In this document: one piece after another, positions 46,429 to 56,781 of the stretch
Layout: each line of letters opens with the position of its first letter
Numbering within the stretch: position 1 is the first letter of the stretch
Origin: Bacteroidota bacterium
GTDB lineage: Bacteria > Bacteroidota > Bacteroidia > AKYH767-A > 2013-40CM-41-45
DNA length: 64,000 nucleotides
NCBI GenBank assembly: GCA_016711505.1
Contig: JADJSV010000016.1
Coordinates: 1 to 64,000 of the forward strand
Direction of reading: 5' to 3'
Position numbers and translations under genes: made by a program
Notes under the pieces: generated by a model
What the model was told of the DNA's origin: nothing
What the model saw: the letters and a program-made list of their open reading frames with translations, nothing else
Databases searched by the model: none

Positions 46429-47250
46429 TTAATTTCTCACCACACTTTTACTCAATTGCCTTCCATTTGATTTTCTAATTTTTACAACATAAACACCTTT
46501 CGTTTCAGGCAAAAATAATTCATTACCTGAAAGTAAATAATCAACTTTTTGCCCGATTGAATTGTAAACTTCTATTTCAGCAATACTGCCCTTATACAGC
46601 AGATTAACTTTTCCGTCCACAGTTGGGTTTGGGCTTATTTGAAAATCATTCTCAATAGAATTCTCATCAACAGAATTTGGAAGACAATAAGTAAGATATT
46701 GATTCATACGTAAGGTAATTGGAAGTGAACCACCCGCATCCATCACATCAAAGGAAACTTTAATCCACCCGATATTAGTTCCGTCATTGTAAGCAAAATA
46801 TTTATCGTTAATTGTCCAGGGTCCATTACAAACAAGACATCCATAGTTGCCTAAAATAAATAAAGAATCAACCTGCCACGAAAACGAACCGGAACAATCA
46901 ACCACCGTTCCTGAGTCATAATAATTCACCACTTTTCCTAAACCAGAGTTTGGTCCGGCACAAATGCTATATGCAGAATTTAATACATGAAGTGAAACCA
47001 CATTCGCCTGATCAACTGCCGTAAGTCCTCTGAATAAACTTACTGACAGATCCGGTACATTATCACAGTTCAAATCCAATGTACCCGAAGTATCATCATC
47101 AACAATAACAACTGAAAAATTAAATCCGGGATCAACAATATAACCTCCCGCAGGAATTGCACCTGCTATCACTTGTCCCCTCGCCGAGTTGGTTACGATC
47201 AACAATAAGAAAAGACCGAATGTCACTATTACTTTAAGTAGAGTTTTCAT
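46429..47250 (-). CDS. T9SS type A sorting domain protein
   Basis: 273 residues, intact. Signal peptide TLLKVIVTFGLFLLLIVTNS, cut near ARGQ. The body has DPGFNFSVVIVDDDTSGTLD and LDLNCDNVPDLSVSLFRG, a calcium-loop-like aspartate-rich part, and several Cys (CNGPW, CLVC). The sorting domain (FQISPNPTVDGKVNLLY, EVYNSIGQKVDYLLSG, KGVYVVKIRKSNGRQLSKSV) ends at VVRN. No enzymatic domain is recognised. Confidence 0.85.
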   Translation of the reverse strand: MKTLLKVIVTFGLFLLLIVTNSARGQVIAGAIPAGGYIVDPGFNFSVVIVDDDTSGTLDLNCDNVPDLSVSLFRGLTAVDQANVVSLHVLNSAYSICAGPNSGLGKVVNYYDSGTVVDCSGSFSWQVDSLFILGNYGCLVCNGPWTINDKYFAYNDGTNIGWIKVSFDVMDAGGSLPITLRMNQYLTYCLPNSVDENSIENDFQISPNPTVDGKVNLLYKGSIAEIEVYNSIGQKVDYLLSGNELFLPETKGVYVVKIRKSNGRQLSKSVVRN

Positions 47251-47355
47251 GATACTTTAGTTTTTAATAAATGAATATCCTTATTTATTTTAATTAAGAC
47301 TTGTAAAGTTATTACGTTAGAAAAGAAAATAGTTGCCTCACACAGAAAAACAAAA

Positions 47356-47389
47356 AAGGGCCTGTAAAAAAAATAATTTACAGGCCCTT
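47356..47389 (-). terminator. Rho-independent terminator of lepA
   Basis: Perfect 13-bp stem AAGGGCCTGTAAA / TTTACAGGCCCTT (47356-47368, 47377-47389). On the minus strand the stem is followed by TTTTTTG. Confidence 0.9.
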
Positions 47390-47408
47390 CTAATAATTTT
47401 ATTTCAGA

Positions 47409-49196
47409 TCAATCCAGTTTTAATACGGCTAGAAACGCCTGCTGCGGAATCTCAACGTTTCCTACCTGACGCATTCGTTTCTTGCCTTCTTTTTGTTTCT
47501 CAAGAAGTTTACGTTTTCGGGAGATATCACCACCATAACATTTTGCTGTTACATCTTTACGAAGTGCTTTTACAGTTTCGCGTGCAATGATCTTTGCACC
47601 GATACTTGCCTGAATAATTATTTCAAACTGCTGACGCGTGATCAACTCCTTCAATTTCTCACACATCTTTTTTCCAAAATCAAATGAGTGTGTACGATGT
47701 ACAAGTGCTGACAACGCATCTACCGGTTCGCCATTCAAACGAATGTCGAGTTTTACAAGATCACTCTGATGATAACCAATAGGATGATAATCGAATGATG
47801 CATATCCTTTACTGAGCGATTTTAGTTTATCATAGAAATCAAAAACGATCTCTGCCAAAGGCATATTGAAAGTTAATTCAACTCTGTCTGTTGTAAGATA
47901 TGACTGACCCATGATCACTCCGCGTTTTCCGATACAAAGTGTCATGATAGAACCTACAAACTCTGCTTTAGTAATGATCTGTGCTTTGATATATGGTTCT
48001 TCGATACGATCCAGATAATTCGGGTCAGGCATTTCTGACGGATTGTGAATGTCCTGAATAGACCCATCTGTCATATATGCTTTGTAGGATACGTTTGGAA
48101 CAGTAGTGATCACAGTCATGTTGAACTCGCGCTCAAGTCTTTCCTGGATGATCTCCATGTGCAACATTCCAAGGAATCCGCAACGGAATCCAAAACCTAA
48201 GGCTACTGACGACTCCGGTTGAAATACTAATGATGCATCATTCAACTGAAGTTTTTCAATTGACTTACGTAACTCTTCGTATTCATCTGTATCGACCGGA
48301 TAAATCCCTGCGAATACCATTGGCTTCACATCTTCGAATCCTTTGATGGCTTCCTGACAAGGATGATCTTTAGTTGTAAGCGTATCTCCTACTTTTACTT
48401 CACTTGCTTCTTTGATTCCGGAGATAATAAATCCAACATCGCCTGACTTTACAACATCGCGATTTTCTTTCTCAAGTTTTAAAATCCCTATCTCATCGGC
48501 ATTGTATTCTTTTCCTGTTGCAAAAAATTTTACGCGTTCACCTTTTCGGATCTCGCCATCAAATATTCTGAAGTATGCAATGATACCGCGGAAAGAATTG
48601 AATACTGAATCGAAGATTAACGCTTTTAGTGGTGCTTCAGGATTTCCTTTTGGTGCAGGAACTCTTTTAACAATTGCTTCAAGAATATCAAAGATCCCTA
48701 AACCTGTTTTGGCAGATGCGGGAATGATTGAATCTCTGTCGCAACCTACAAGATCTACTATTTGATCTTTTACAACTTCAGGGTCTGCAGAAGGAAGATC
48801 TATTTTATTCAGGACAGGAATAATTTCCAGTCCTTGTTCGAGTGCTAAATATAAATTTGAAATTGTTTGTGCCTGGATACCCTGAGCAGCATCGACAATT
48901 AAAAGTGCTCCTTCGCATGCTGCGATTGAACGGGAAACTTCGTATGAAAAATCGACGTGACCGGGTGTGTCGATAAGGTTCAAAGTGTATTGTTCGCCTT
49001 CGAAAGTATATTGCATCTGAATTGCGTGACTCTTGATCGTGATGCCGCGTTCGCGTTCAAGGTCCATGTCATCGAGCACCTGAGCTTTTTCATCGCGTTT
49101 GCTGACTGTACCGGTGTACTCCAGTAAACGATCGGCGAGGGTACTTTTGCCATGGTCGATATGGGCAATAATGCAGAAATTTCGAATATTTTTCAC
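47409..49196 (-). CDS. lepA: Elongation factor 4 (LepA)
   Basis: 595 residues from GTG 49194-49196, exactly the family length. An upstream in-frame start (49277) would add 27 basic, non-conserved residues. GTPase motifs: G1 AHIDHGKST, G3 DTPGHVDFSYE, G4 NKIDLP; the LepA-specific C-terminal domain ends KEGKKRMRQVGNVEIPQQAF, LAVLKLD. Ribosomal back-translocase or biogenesis GTPase. Its leader contains the perfect CTGCG hairpin 61 nt upstream of the start. Confidence 0.97.
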   Translation of the reverse strand: MKNIRNFCIIAHIDHGKSTLADRLLEYTGTVSKRDEKAQVLDDMDLERERGITIKSHAIQMQYTFEGEQYTLNLIDTPGHVDFSYEVSRSIAACEGALLIVDAAQGIQAQTISNLYLALEQGLEIIPVLNKIDLPSADPEVVKDQIVDLVGCDRDSIIPASAKTGLGIFDILEAIVKRVPAPKGNPEAPLKALIFDSVFNSFRGIIAYFRIFDGEIRKGERVKFFATGKEYNADEIGILKLEKENRDVVKSGDVGFIISGIKEASEVKVGDTLTTKDHPCQEAIKGFEDVKPMVFAGIYPVDTDEYEELRKSIEKLQLNDASLVFQPESSVALGFGFRCGFLGMLHMEIIQERLEREFNMTVITTVPNVSYKAYMTDGSIQDIHNPSEMPDPNYLDRIEEPYIKAQIITKAEFVGSIMTLCIGKRGVIMGQSYLTTDRVELTFNMPLAEIVFDFYDKLKSLSKGYASFDYHPIGYHQSDLVKLDIRLNGEPVDALSALVHRTHSFDFGKKMCEKLKELITRQQFEIIIQASIGAKIIARETVKALRKDVTAKCYGGDISRKRKLLEKQKEGKKRMRQVGNVEIPQQAFLAVLKLD

Positions 49197-49257
49197 TTTG
49201 GGTAATTTTCTTAGAAGGATTGCGAAGGTAATGAAAATGTGACGAAAATCTGCGGTT

Positions 49258-49336
49258 TTTCTGCGTATTCTGCGCAATTCTGCGGGAAATAAAAGACGCT
49301 TAAATTTCCCGCAGAATTGCGCAGAATACGCAGAAA
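49258..49336. repeat. Perfect 33-bp CTGCG-family palindrome
   Basis: Arms at 49258-49290 and 49304-49336 are exact reverse complements (right arm begins ATTTCCCGCAGAATTGCGCA), loop AAAAGACGCTTAA. It is the most complete member of the family; half-copies are at 20946-20982 and 58044-58087 and related palindromes at 10515-10620 and 11035-11130. It lies between lepA (start 49196) and the GxxExxY stop (49363). Confidence 0.9.
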
Positions 49337-49362
49337 ATTGGGTAAGAAAGTCAATTTCGAGG

Positions 49363-49740
49363 CTATAGTCCGTTTACTTTTCTAAAAATATGCTCCTTAA
49401 TTACATCCACATTGAAATTAACTAAAATACCTAGTTTTAACTTAGCAAGCTTAAGGTAAGTTAAAAGTTGTTTGTGATGTACTGGTGCTAAAGCTTCAAT
49501 TGATTTAACTTCAATAACGACTGTATTCTCTACTAAAATATCCATTCTAAAACCTAACCCTAAACTGGTTTCATCATAAATAACTGGAAGTCCAACTTCC
49601 ACCTTAACATTCAAGTTCAACTTTCGAATTTCGTATGTCAAAGCGGCAACATATACAGATTCTAATAATCCTGGCCCTAATTCATAATGCACTTTCATTA
49701 TTGCTCCACGAATAATGTATGAGATTTCATTTTCATTCAT
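49363..49740 (-). CDS. GxxExxY protein
   Basis: 125 residues from ATG 49738-49740; an upstream ATG (49794) would add 18 hydrophobic residues that the family lacks. The naming motif is GPGLLESVY, preceded by ISYIIRGAIMKVHYEL. RMDILVENTVVIEVKSIEAL carries the D-ExK pattern of a PD-(D/E)XK nuclease-like fold; LLTYLKLAKLKLGILVNF follows. Role unknown; the family is common as scattered single genes in Bacteroidota, often near repeats. The 33-bp palindrome lies 27 nt beyond its stop. Confidence 0.88.
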   Translation of the reverse strand: MNENEISYIIRGAIMKVHYELGPGLLESVYVAALTYEIRKLNLNVKVEVGLPVIYDETSLGLGFRMDILVENTVVIEVKSIEALAPVHHKQLLTYLKLAKLKLGILVNFNVDVIKEHIFRKVNGL

Positions 49741-49819
49741 CAGACAAAAATACGGATGAAAGAAATTGAAAATACTAGTGAATTTATGTTTCACTAATTA
49801 AAAAAACATCACAGAAGCA

Positions 49820-50776
49820 TTAAAATACTTTACTCGCGATTTTGCAGGTGGTTTCGGCGTTGCCCATGGTGTAGTAATGTAAGCATGGCACGCCGGCATT
49901 TTTTAGTTCGATGGATTGGTTGGTACACCATTCTATTCCGAGCTCTTTTACTTCTTTGTCATTCTTGCATTTGTCGATTGCATCGGCAAGATCTTCGGGT
50001 AAGTCGACATGAAAAATTTTAGGGAGAACGGTAGTTTGTTTTTTTGTTGTTACAGGCTTTAATCCGGGGATGATGGGAACATTGATTCCATTCTCCTTGC
50101 ACTTCTCTACAAACTCAAAATATTTAGTGTTGTCGAAAAACATTTGTGTTACGATGAATGATGCACCCGCATCAACTTTTGCTTTCAGGAAACGAAGATC
50201 CGTTTTCAGATTCGGTGCTTCGAAATGTTTCTCGGGATAACCTGCTACTCCAAAACAAAAATCAGAGGCTGTTACTTCCTGCAATTCTTCATCAAGATAA
50301 ACACCGCTATTCATATTTGCCACTTGTTGCACAAGATCAAGCGCAAATTTATGTCCGCCTAAATGCGGCTCGAATGCCGCTTCACTTTTTATTGCATCGC
50401 CTCTAAGCAAAAGCAAATTATCAATTCCCAGATAACTTAACTCGATCAGAGCATTCTCTGTTTCCTCTTTCGAAAATCCTCCGCAGATGATATGCGGCAC
50501 AGGATCAACCTTGTAATAATTTAAGATCGCTGCACAAATACTTACTGTTCCCGGACGTTTTCTGATCGAAAATTTTTCCAGTAAACCATTCTCACGTTTT
50601 TTATATACATATTCTTCCCGATGATACGTCACATCCACAAACGCAGGCTTAAACTCCATGATCGGATCCAGAATATCATAAATACTTCTGATACTCTTCC
50701 CCTTCAATGGCGGAAGAATTTCTACTGAGAAAAGTGTTTTGTTTTTGTTAGTGGAAAGGTGTTCGGTGATTTTCAT
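49820..50776 (-). CDS. metF: Methylenetetrahydrofolate reductase
   Basis: 318 residues, FAD TIM barrel. FSVEILPPLKGKSI (with the catalytic Glu), FVDVTYHREE, HIICGGFSKEE, LLLLRGDA and FIVTQMFFDN are the usual blocks; GIEWCTNQSIELKNAGVPCL, HYYTMGN closes the barrel. Makes 5-methyl-THF for methionine synthesis. Runs in the same direction as ribE, which starts upstream and ends at a gap made of heptamer words... see 50784-50818. Confidence 0.95.
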   Translation of the reverse strand: MKITEHLSTNKNKTLFSVEILPPLKGKSIRSIYDILDPIMEFKPAFVDVTYHREEYVYKKRENGLLEKFSIRKRPGTVSICAAILNYYKVDPVPHIICGGFSKEETENALIELSYLGIDNLLLLRGDAIKSEAAFEPHLGGHKFALDLVQQVANMNSGVYLDEELQEVTASDFCFGVAGYPEKHFEAPNLKTDLRFLKAKVDAGASFIVTQMFFDNTKYFEFVEKCKENGINVPIIPGLKPVTTKKQTTVLPKIFHVDLPEDLADAIDKCKNDKEVKELGIEWCTNQSIELKNAGVPCLHYYTMGNAETTCKIASKVF

Positions 50777-50783
50777 TCTTTTT

Positions 50784-50818
50784 GGTGAGTGGTAAGTGGT
50801 TATTAGTTATTAGTTAAA
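50784..50818. repeat. Heptamer words in the metF-ribE gap
   Basis: Five consecutive 7-mers: GGTGAGT, GGTAAGT, GGTTATT, AGTTATT, AGTTAAA. The last two run into ribE's 3' end and encode its final residues LTNN. The GGTRAGT word is the same as at 56782-56902. Confidence 0.75.
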
Positions 50819-51396
50819 GACAAAAATTTCCCAACGTATTTCCCAATAATATCAAATTCAATATTCACATCATCGCCGGGTTTCAGGGAATGAAAATTTG
50901 TGTTCTCCCATGTGTAGGGAATGATCGCTACGGAGAAATCATTCTTTCCGGAATCAACAACGGTCAGACTGACACCATTGATACATACAGAACCTTTTTC
51001 AACTGTAATATGTGCCGGTGAAGGAACGTAAGAAAAATAGATTCTCCAACTGCCGTTCTCTGAAATGATCTTTTCAACCTTGGCTGTTGTGTCGACATGG
51101 CCTTGAACAATGTGTCCATCAAGCCGGCCATTCATTTGCATACATCGCTCCAGATTTACTTTGTCGCCAACTTTTAAAACGCCAAGGTTAGTGCGGATCA
51201 GTGTTTCGTGAATGGCAACAACATCGTATTTATCCTCATTGATATTTACAACAGTCAGACAAACTCCATTATGCGCAAGACTTTGATCGATCTTTAATTC
51301 TGATGTGAAATTACACTCTAATGTGAATCGCAGGTTTGTGCCTTCTTTCTGAATTGCACATACTTTTGCCATACTTTCAACAATACCGGTAAACAT
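50803..51396 (-). CDS. ribE: Riboflavin synthase alpha chain
   Basis: 197 residues, two lumazine-binding repeats (1-95 and 96-190). MFTGIVESMAKV start, AHNGVCLTVV and GRLDGHIVQGHVDTTAKV in the first, SVCINGVSLTVVDSG and FDIIGKYVGKFL in the second. Converts two 6,7-dimethyl-8-ribityllumazine molecules to riboflavin. Begins 6 nt after the gliding-type giant stops; translational coupling is unlikely given their unrelated roles. Confidence 0.95.
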   Translation of the reverse strand: MFTGIVESMAKVCAIQKEGTNLRFTLECNFTSELKIDQSLAHNGVCLTVVNINEDKYDVVAIHETLIRTNLGVLKVGDKVNLERCMQMNGRLDGHIVQGHVDTTAKVEKIISENGSWRIYFSYVPSPAHITVEKGSVCINGVSLTVVDSGKNDFSVAIIPYTWENTNFHSLKPGDDVNIEFDIIGKYVGKFLSLTNN

Positions 51397-51402
51397 ATCA
51401 GC

Positions 51403-54084
51403 TCAATTATTTCGTATCAACTGGATGGTGCCATGTAACTCCTGAACATCCTCGCCAAATATACGATAGAAATAGACTTTGCAAGTATAAAAATATACAC
51501 CGCTTACACAGTCTGCTTTTGATTCCATATCCTTGCCGTCCCACAAAACATCTTTGTCCTTCGTTTCATAAACAATTTTACCCCAACGATTGTAGATCTT
51601 CATATCGATCTCTTTCACATTTTTATACGGTGGACATGTTGTAGACTGTAATTGTTCGTCGGTAGTGCTATCACATGGATGGTAAATATCATTCATGCCA
51701 TCACCATTAGGAGTGAAAACGGATGGTAAAACATACTCCCGACAAGTATCAATGCAAACAGCAATTGCATTCAGAGTTTCATTACCTACTGAATCGACTC
51801 CTGTCACTTTGTAACAACCTGAAATGATCTCCAGATCGTAATGCAGATAGGATGTAACATTTGGATCCAGAATGGAATCTATTCGTTCGAAGTTCAATGA
51901 ATCGACCGGTGAATAATAAATATAATATTTCAAGACATCATCAGAACAAACAAGGTTCGGATTCACCCAGGTAAGCATGTTCGCATTGTTTATGCAATCA
52001 GAAATAATTTCCAGATCAGTTGCACAAGGATGAACATTATCAACAGGCACAGAACATAATTGCTGTGATTTATTATACAATGGTGAAGGAATCCCGTCAC
52101 GCGAATAGGATCCGGAAGAACGGATGTAATAACAATACTGCGTTCCATTCGCAAGACCTGTATCTGAAAATTGTTGTACACTAACTGTTGCAATTGAATC
52201 ATATAAAAGTGTTGTATTATTCAATCGGAAAACATCATATGAAGTATTTGTCCAAGGAACAAATTCCTCCCATGTCAGATTCAGGCGATTGTCGGTCGGA
52301 CTGATGCTTAAGAAAATTGTAGAAGCATTTGTCGAACTACCTTTCAATGTCGGTACTCCGGAATTGTTGTAATACAGATCAACTTTATAAGACCAAGGTC
52401 CTGCAACCCGTATTGATGTTTGCATCAACAATTGTTGTATCGTTGAGATCATTCAACACAGCAAATTGAGTGAAATTATTTCCAAAGAAATCAGGTGAAT
52501 GAAAAACTCTGTATTCGTAAGGGCCCGGGAACTGAAATGTGTCCAGTTCAGTTGGCTTACTCCAGTCAACATAGACTGTACCTGTCAATGCATCTGTTGA
52601 AGTCACATCTGCATGAGTAAGAACAGGAAGATCTTTTTTCAGTGTTGCACAAGTCTGTGGTGAAGCACAACTCTCTGAACCGTCAGCAAAGAATGCTGTG
52701 ATGATATAACAATACTCTACCCCAATTGCTAATCCTTGTCCGTTATTGCTATCGGAAAAATTAACTGAGTCAATTGAGTTGAGAGTTTCCAGAAGTTGAT
52801 ATCCGGTATATGATGGCGCTCCATTATCGCAAGGACACTCTATCGTTCCCGGATAACTATTTGTCCGACGATAAATATGATATCCTATTGCTTCACTGCA
52901 TGGTGACATGCTCCATGAAAGATCAATTGCATTTCCATTCGCAATAGCAGTAACGGTAGCAGGTCCGGGAGCAATTACTCTGATGGTTGTAGTTTTCAAT
53001 GCAACAAGAGCAATACTGTCTACAGGTTGTACATCGCGTGCTTTGAATTGAACAGTGTATGGACTTGCACGAACATGATGACATTTTGCAGCCCATTCAA
53101 AGCGGCCGACTACTGTATCGTTATTTGGAACAGTAATTCTGAAAAAGATTGCAGGATCGCCACCAACTAATGCACTATCGAATACAGCACCGAATGCTGA
53201 GATCTCAACAAGATTACGATCAGGATCTATTGCTGTCATATCGAAACGCAATGTATCGCCTGCAAGAACACATGTATCAGAAACTACTTCTATGAATGGC
53301 GGATTGTTTGTGCATTCTCCAATCAGGATCTGCATGTCACGTCGAACATAACCAGCAAATTGGCCCTTCTTGTATTGATTGATGTGGAAAGCCACGTTGT
53401 ATTCACCGGGTGTTACAGGAGAATCCCATACAAGATCGCCGGTGATAGGGTTAAGTGCAAATGAGTTTGATGCATTTGGAAATGAATATCCGGGTACAGG
53501 TGTATTCAATGCTACATTACACTGCACTAATTCGTAAGCCAGACTATCGCCATCAGGATCGAAAGCTCCGGGATTATGAATAAAAATTCTGTTCACACAA
53601 CCTTTATCAATTGGTGGGTATGTCAGAACCGGTGAACTATTATTTCCAAGATATGGATTGATAATTAAAAGACTTTGAACTTCAAAAGGAACATCTACTG
53701 AGTTTGGAATATTTACAACACCTTCATTTCTGTTTGGATCAATAAAATAGATTAAGAATCGACCATTTCCAGAATAAGTATGTTCTTTTACATAAACATT
53801 CTTATTAATGTCTTCATTCGGAATCTGAATCTGCTGGCTTCTGATAAATACTGTAGGATTGAGATTATCACCAAGGTAGACTGAATCCAACCTTGGTCTA
53901 TCAACATTCACCGAGGATCTTTTTGTGTAGGTAATAATAGTAATCCGGTATTTGTAATCATTAGGTGCCGCACCAATCCACTCATAAGTTATTTCACCAG
54001 CCCTGTTATGAGTCGCAAAACATTTTCTCCAAATGAGATGAGAAAAAATAAAAAAAGATAGAAACGAATTTGTTTCATCCTCAT
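51403..54084 (-). CDS. Gliding-motility-type surface protein with T9SS type B (CHU_C) domain, frameshifted
   Basis: About 893 residues. Start ATG at 54082-54084 or 54076-54078; the signal peptide (MKQIRFYLFLFF..., to CFATHN) loses frame in a T run. THNRAGEITYEWIGAAPNDY and YRITIITYTKRSSVNVDR begin the mature part. Cadherin/Ig-like strands follow (FDPDGDSLAYELVQC, ARDVQPVDSIAL), three FN3-like units (ATVTAIANGNAIDLSWSMSP, LTWVNPNLVC) and the C-terminal gliding-motility domain (LPSVFTPNGDGMNDIYHP, MKIYNRWGKIVYETKDKD, WDGKDMESKADCVSGVYFY). A second break at a C run (52407-52409) separates 508 and 349 codons. Type B sorting proteins are exported by T9SS; the ligand is unknown. Confidence 0.82.
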
Positions 54085-54103
54085 AGGTTAGATTTTAATT
54101 TAC

Positions 54104-55228
54104 TTAATAATTTATGACCTGCTGCTCCATAACTTCCGGTAGCGGACGGTGTTCGTATTGTTGCGTTCTCAATTTAGGAATAAATCCGGCTTCGCGAATG
54201 GCTTCCTGAATTCCATTTGATGTAAAGCGATGCGGAGCTCCTGCTGCTGAAACAACATTTTCTTCGATCATGATCGATCCGAAATCATTTGCTCCTGCGT
54301 GCAGACAGATCTGCGCTACTTCTTTACCTACGGTTAACCAGCTTGCCTGGATGTTTTGAATATTGGGAAGCATTATCCGACTGATAGCAATTGTACGAAT
54401 ATAATCTTCACCTGTCACAGTATTATGAACTCCTTTAATGCGATTCAACAGAGTTCCTTCATCCTGAAACGGCCATGGAATGAAAGCGATGAAACCTTTC
54501 GCATCTTTCGGTTTTTCGCTCTGAACTTGTCTGAGCCATACCAGATGTTCAAACCGTTCTGCCACTGTTTCTATATGTCCGAACATCATTGTAGCTGATG
54601 TTGTAATATGCAACTGATGGGCCGCGCGCATTACATCTAACCATTCTCTCCCTGAACATTTTCCTTTTGAGATCAAACGACGAACACGGTCATTCAAAAT
54701 TTCCGCACCAGCTCCCGGAAGAGAATCCAGTCCGGCTTCATGTAAGGTACGTAGTACTTCAGTATGAGTTGTCCCGGCAAGTTTTGTGATGTGTGCAATC
54801 TCAGGAGGCCCGAGTGCATGTAACTTCAATGTCGGAAAAAGTTTTTTCAATTCACGGAATAATCCAGCATAATAGTCGATTCCTAATTCCGGATGATGAC
54901 CGCCCTGTAGAAGTAATTGCTCACCTCCATAACGGAAGGTCTCTTCAATTTTACCCTTATATTGCTCAATTGTAGTTATATACGATTCAGCATGACCGGG
55001 AATACGATAGAAATTACAGAATTTACAATTGGCTATACAGACATTTGTTGTATTTAAATTTCTGTCAATGATCCATGTAACATAATTATCAGGATGCAAC
55101 GTTTTACGCATGCTGAAAGCAACATCCATTAACTCGGCAGTCGGTACATTTTCATAGAGAAACTGACCTTCTTCGGCCGTCAGGAAATCGAATTGAAGTG
55201 CTCTTTTTAAGAGTTGATCTGAAACCAT
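54104..55228 (-). CDS. mqnC: Cyclic dehypoxanthine futalosine synthase (radical SAM)
   Basis: 374 residues. Radical SAM cluster C64, C68, C71 (NVCIANCKFCNFYR), GGEQLLLQGGHHPELG, LHALGPPEI, LDSLPGAGAEIL and TTSATMMFGHIE. The PGAGAEIL block favours MqnC over the aminofutalosine synthase MqnE. It cyclises dehypoxanthine futalosine in the futalosine route to menaquinone, the quinone that the nuo complex here would reduce. Divergent from pepA. Confidence 0.88.
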   Translation of the reverse strand: MVSDQLLKRALQFDFLTAEEGQFLYENVPTAELMDVAFSMRKTLHPDNYVTWIIDRNLNTTNVCIANCKFCNFYRIPGHAESYITTIEQYKGKIEETFRYGGEQLLLQGGHHPELGIDYYAGLFRELKKLFPTLKLHALGPPEIAHITKLAGTTHTEVLRTLHEAGLDSLPGAGAEILNDRVRRLISKGKCSGREWLDVMRAAHQLHITTSATMMFGHIETVAERFEHLVWLRQVQSEKPKDAKGFIAFIPWPFQDEGTLLNRIKGVHNTVTGEDYIRTIAISRIMLPNIQNIQASWLTVGKEVAQICLHAGANDFGSIMIEENVVSAAGAPHRFTSNGIQEAIREAGFIPKLRTQQYEHRPLPEVMEQQVINY

Positions 55229-55327
55229 AATTCCTGCGGAAGTCTTTTCGTTAAAGAGTATTATTTCTTTATTGGTTAGTTGAAAAATATTTTACCTAAT
55301 TTCCGCACTTCAAAAATACAACATTAT

Positions 55328-56761
55328 ATGCAGACCACAATCGTATTAACACCTTCATACAAAACTGCAGATTCCATCATTTTACTATTGGATGACAAAG
55401 GAAGTGTCCCTTCCGGTCTTTTTTCTACCACTGAATCTGAATTTATTAAAAATGAGCTGAAAGCCGACAAAAAGAGCATTGTAATCAATCAATACAAGCG
55501 ATTGATCTGCATCTATCAGCCTGATTATTCAAAAGATACCAATATTTTACTTGAATTGTGCCGCCGGATAGGTGATACTTTTCTGGCATCTCTGAACCGT
55601 CATAAGCAACGCCGTGTTGTGATTGCAGACCAGGGAGAAAATCCGAATCTGGCTATGGCTGTCGCTGAAGGAATTGCGCTTGGCAATTACCAGTTTCTGA
55701 AATATCGACAGGGAAAAAAGAGGGAATTAAACTCTTTGCGGGAGATTGCAATTAAGAGCAAAGGACTACAAGGTACACAGCTTAAGAATTTACAAAATAT
55801 GGTCGATGGCGTTTTGCGCGCACGGACTCTTGTCAACGAACCACAAAATTTCATGACCGCTACACAACTTTCAAAAGAGTTTGTTGCAATGGGAAGAGAA
55901 GCAGGTTTTAAAGTAACTGTTTTCAATAAAGCGAAAATAAAATCACTGAAAATGGGTGGACTACTTTCTGTAAATAAAGGCAGTCAGCAACCACCGACTT
56001 TTACAGTAATGGAATACAAACCAAAAAATGCTAAGAATAAAAAACCAATTGTCTTCATTGGAAAAGGTGTAGTTTATGATACAGGCGGATACAGCTTAAA
56101 GCCTACACCGAATTCAATGGATTATATGAAAAGCGATATGGCCGGTGGTGCTGCAGTGGGTTCTGCAATGTATGCCATTGCTAAATCAAAGTTACCTGTT
56201 CATGTGATCGCTTTAGTTCCCGCAACCGATAACCGCGTTGCTGAAGATGCTTATACTCCAGGGGATGTAATTACAATGATGAGTGGACATACAGTTGAAG
56301 TTCTGAATACTGATGCTGAAGGCCGTTTGATTCTTGCTGATGCATTGCATTATGCAAAAAAATTCAAACCGGAATTAGTTCTAGACTTTGCAACTCTAAC
56401 AGGTGCAGCTGCTGCGGCAGTAGGACCGTATGGAATTGTTTGCATGGGAACAGCAACTGATGAACAAAGAATAAAATTAAACAGAAGTGCAAATCGTGTA
56501 TACGAACGTCTGGCTGAATTCCCATTCTGGGACGAGTATGATGATCTGATCAAATCAGACATTGCAGACATGAAAAATATCGGTGGCCCAATTGGTGGCG
56601 CCATCACTGCCGGAAAATTCTTACAACGTTATACGGATTACCCTTGGATGCATTTTGATATTGCAGGTCCGTCTTATCTGCATTCTCCTTCGAGTTATAG
56701 AGGGAAAGGTGGAACGGGAGTTGGAGTTAGATTCCTTGTTGATTTTGTAAGTTCTCGTTGA
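55328..56761 (+). CDS. pepA: M17-family leucyl aminopeptidase
   Basis: 477 residues from ATG 55328 (an upstream TTG would add 16). C-terminal catalytic domain with metal and catalytic residues K246, D251 (GKGVVYDTGGYSLKP), K258, D270 (YMKSDMAGGAAV), D329 and E331 (NTDAEGRLILADAL), R333. The N-terminal regulatory domain (1-160) is less conserved, as usual. Hexameric, two metals, removes N-terminal residues from peptides. Confidence 0.94.
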   Translation: MQTTIVLTPSYKTADSIILLLDDKGSVPSGLFSTTESEFIKNELKADKKSIVINQYKRLICIYQPDYSKDTNILLELCRRIGDTFLASLNRHKQRRVVIADQGENPNLAMAVAEGIALGNYQFLKYRQGKKRELNSLREIAIKSKGLQGTQLKNLQNMVDGVLRARTLVNEPQNFMTATQLSKEFVAMGREAGFKVTVFNKAKIKSLKMGGLLSVNKGSQQPPTFTVMEYKPKNAKNKKPIVFIGKGVVYDTGGYSLKPTPNSMDYMKSDMAGGAAVGSAMYAIAKSKLPVHVIALVPATDNRVAEDAYTPGDVITMMSGHTVEVLNTDAEGRLILADALHYAKKFKPELVLDFATLTGAAAAAVGPYGIVCMGTATDEQRIKLNRSANRVYERLAEFPFWDEYDDLIKSDIADMKNIGGPIGGAITAGKFLQRYTDYPWMHFDIAGPSYLHSPSSYRGKGGTGVGVRFLVDFVSSR

Positions 56762-56781
56762 TTTTTGGTGAGCGCAGAAAG

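Noticed and set aside
49197..49277. 27-codon N-terminal extension of lepA
   Set aside because: Starting at the GTG at 49196 gives exactly 595 residues beginning with the conserved KNIRNFCIIAHIDHG; the extension overlaps the palindrome.
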